Origin: Tannerella sp.
GTDB taxonomy: Bacteria > Bacteroidota > Bacteroidia > Bacteroidales > Tannerellaceae
Reading direction: 5' to 3'
DNA length: 7,754 nucleotides
NCBI GenBank assembly: GCA_031267485.1
Contig: JAIRYY010000338.1
Coordinates: 1-7,754, forward strand
Shown: positions 7,251-7,754 of the stretch, piece by piece
How positions within the stretch are numbered: position 1 is the stretch's first letter
How the letters are laid out: each line of letters starts with the position of its first letter
Made by a program: the position numbers and the translations under genes
The notes under the pieces: generated by a model
What the model saw: only the letters and a program-made list of their open reading frames with translations
Database searches by the model: none
What the model was told of the DNA's origin: nothing

Positions 7251-7278
7251 GTAGAGGCGCGACTAATCGCGTCTCTAC
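7251..7278. repeat. 28-bp palindrome, copy 1
   Basis: GTAGAGGCGCGA at 7251-7262 and TCGCGTCTCTAC at 7267-7278 flank a CTAA loop. Pairing is perfect except for one position that becomes a G-T wobble. It is the first of four copies in this region and differs from the others in the inner stem. Confidence 0.9.
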
Positions 7279-7289
7279 GGGTGGATTTT

Positions 7290-7325
7290 TGTCCTGTCGG
7301 GACAATATCCGTACGGATATTGTTC
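7290..7325. repeat. Repeat of the 7003-7021 motif fused to a 22-bp perfect palindrome
   Basis: A 19-base motif at 7290-7308, TGTCCTGTCGGGACAATAT, matches 7003-7021 at 18 of 19 positions. Its last bases run into a perfect 22-bp palindrome at 7302-7323 whose half is ACAATATCCGT. A fragment of the long inverted repeat's end is thus present again, with a different neighbour. Confidence 0.8.
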
Positions 7326-7370
7326 TGTTTCTGCCGGCGCAAATGGTGTGTATGGCGTACGTTGTATGTT

Positions 7371-7398
7371 GTAGAGACGCGGTGCGCCGCGTCTCTAC
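7371..7398. repeat. 28-bp palindrome, copy 2
   Basis: GTAGAGACGCGG at 7371-7382 pairs perfectly with CCGCGTCTCTAC at 7387-7398; the central bases are TGCG. Compared with copy 1, the innermost A-T pair is replaced by a G-C pair. Confidence 0.92.
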
Positions 7399-7452
7399 GG
7401 TAAAGCAATTCCAGGGCGTTGTATTTGCAAACGCATGCGCATAAATTTGCAT

Positions 7453-7485
7453 CCGTGCCGTTTTGCCGGATACCGTCCGGCACGG
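7453..7485. repeat. Nested hairpins, inverse copy of the GGTATCCGGC motif
   Basis: CCGTGCCG at 7453-7460 pairs with CGGCACGG at 7478-7485. An alternative inner hairpin pairs GCCGG at 7465-7469 with CCGGC at 7477-7481. The bases at 7464-7474 are the exact reverse complement of GGTATCCGGCA at 7120-7130 and resemble the second hairpin of the module at 7203-7219, here on the opposite strand. Confidence 0.55.
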
Positions 7486-7495
7486 GACGGACGCC

Positions 7496-7523
7496 GTAGA
7501 GACGTAGCGCGCTACGTCTCTAC
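7496..7523. repeat. 28-bp palindrome, copy 3 (perfect)
   Basis: GTAGAGACGTAG at 7496-7507 and CTACGTCTCTAC at 7512-7523 flank CGCG, so all 28 bases are a perfect palindrome. The outer nine bases match copy 2; the inner stem changes from CGG to TAG with the matching change in the other arm. Confidence 0.93.
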
Positions 7524-7528
7524 CTGGG

Positions 7529-7590
7529 TGGCGCGGACTTTCAGTCCGTGCAGCTGCGTCTTTGCGAACGTGCAGGGTATCCGCCTGCGC
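7529..7590. repeat. Two-hairpin repeat module, copy 2
   Basis: TGGCGCGGACTTTCAGTCCG opens this copy at 7529 and forms the hairpin GGACT with AGTCC. It is followed by GCAGG at 7572-7576 pairing with CCTGC at 7584-7588 around a GTATCCG loop. Compared with copy 1 (7174-7221), each hairpin carries one changed base pair with both sides altered. The spacer between the two hairpins is longer and has diverged. Confidence 0.6.
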
Positions 7591-7592
7591 CT

Positions 7593-7619
7593 GGATTGCT
7601 TCGTTCCTCGCAATGACGG
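7593..7619. repeat. Interspersed repeat motif, copy A
   Basis: The 27-base stretch beginning GGATTGCTTCGTTCCTCGCA and ending ATGACGG is a motif I recall as scattered through many bacterial genomes; on the other strand it reads CGTCATTGCGAGGAACGAAG. It is non-coding and often gives spurious short proteins. A diverged copy in the opposite orientation lies at 7710-7744. Confidence 0.7.
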
Positions 7620-7658
7620 GGAGAGGGGGACGCCGGTACGGACGGCGGGGTTCGCACC

Positions 7659-7694
7659 GTAGAGACGTAGCATGCTACGTCTCTACGTCTCTAC
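7659..7694. repeat. 28-bp palindrome, copy 4, with a duplicated end
   Basis: GTAGAGACGTAG at 7659-7670 and CTACGTCTCTAC at 7675-7686 flank CATG, making another perfect 28-bp palindrome that differs from copy 3 only in the central four bases. The end, GTCTCTAC, is repeated once more at 7687-7694, which looks like slippage or the remnant of another copy. Confidence 0.93.
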
Positions 7695-7709
7695 TCGAAA
7701 GCCGAATCC

Positions 7710-7744
7710 CGTCGTCACCAGCGAGGAGGAACGACGAAGCAATC
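7710..7744. repeat. Interspersed repeat motif, inverted copy B
   Basis: This stretch reads GTCGTCACCAGCGAGGAGGA and then ACGACGAAGCAATC. It resembles the reverse complement of copy A at 7593-7619 but carries small insertions and substitutions. The two copies point in opposite directions and flank palindrome copy 4. The window ends ten bases later, so its right border cannot be judged. Confidence 0.55.
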
Positions 7745-7754
7745 GCCGATACAC

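Noticed and set aside
6911..7483. 190-codon reverse frame across the repeat mosaic
   Set aside because: Its sequence is made almost wholly of translated palindromes and inverted repeats, which are open by composition. No conserved protein features are seen.
7251..7686. CRISPR array made of the 28-bp repeats
   Set aside because: The repeats are full palindromes that differ from each other. The gaps are about 92, 97 and 135 bases and contain other repeats, and no cas gene is present.
7002..7754. Integron attC cassette array
   Set aside because: There are no cassette genes between the hairpins, and I could not identify paired R and L boxes with the GTTRRRY core.

Overview
The window looks like a Bacteroidota chromosome segment, most likely from the order Bacteroidales. 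The evidence is an adjacent SusC/SusD outer-membrane pair, surface lipoproteins with acidic residues after the lipobox cysteine, a Bacteroides-type promoter (TTTG, 19-nt spacer, TAnnTTTG) and gene starts preceded by A/T-rich sequence. The coding DNA is fairly GC-rich by eye, which would suit a GC-rich Bacteroidales lineage, but I cannot name a genus.

Layout. Positions 1-117 hold a 21-bp tandem repeat and an open frame running in from the left edge, followed by a possible terminator. Positions 118-450 show no gene. Positions 450-902 form a very A/T-rich island with two promoter candidates, a nine-A tract inside one promoter spacer and a (GA)13 microsatellite in the presumed leader of the operon. 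Positions 903-6803 are four tightly spaced plus-strand genes: a SusC-type TonB-dependent transporter, a SusD-like lipoprotein of the SusD-like_2 type, a lipoprotein with an Ig-like DUF5011-type domain, and a small lipoprotein of the lipid-binding putative hydrolase (Lipid_bd) type. A strong hairpin terminator closes the operon at 6834-6871. Positions 6872-7754 have no credible gene. They are a mosaic of short palindromic and inverted repeats: one long inverted repeat of about 160 bp, four copies of a 28-bp palindrome with matched changes in both arms, two copies of a smaller two-hairpin module, and an inverted pair of a motif seen as an interspersed repeat in many bacteria.

Function. SusC is the beta-barrel that imports a ligand using TonB energy, and SusD is the lid that captures the ligand at the cell surface. 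The two small lipoproteins are expected to be accessory surface parts of the same complex. The gene order matches, from memory, Bacteroides thetaiotaomicron BT2264-BT2261, a SusCD complex crystallised with two extra lipoproteins and bound peptides. Oligopeptides are therefore a reasonable guess at the substrate, but the sequence alone does not show it. No glycoside hydrolase, peptidase or regulator is encoded here.

The parts most worth a second look are the two simple-sequence repeats upstream of susC, which could make expression phase-variable, and the structured repeat mosaic after the terminator. I found no clear evidence of a wholly new system.
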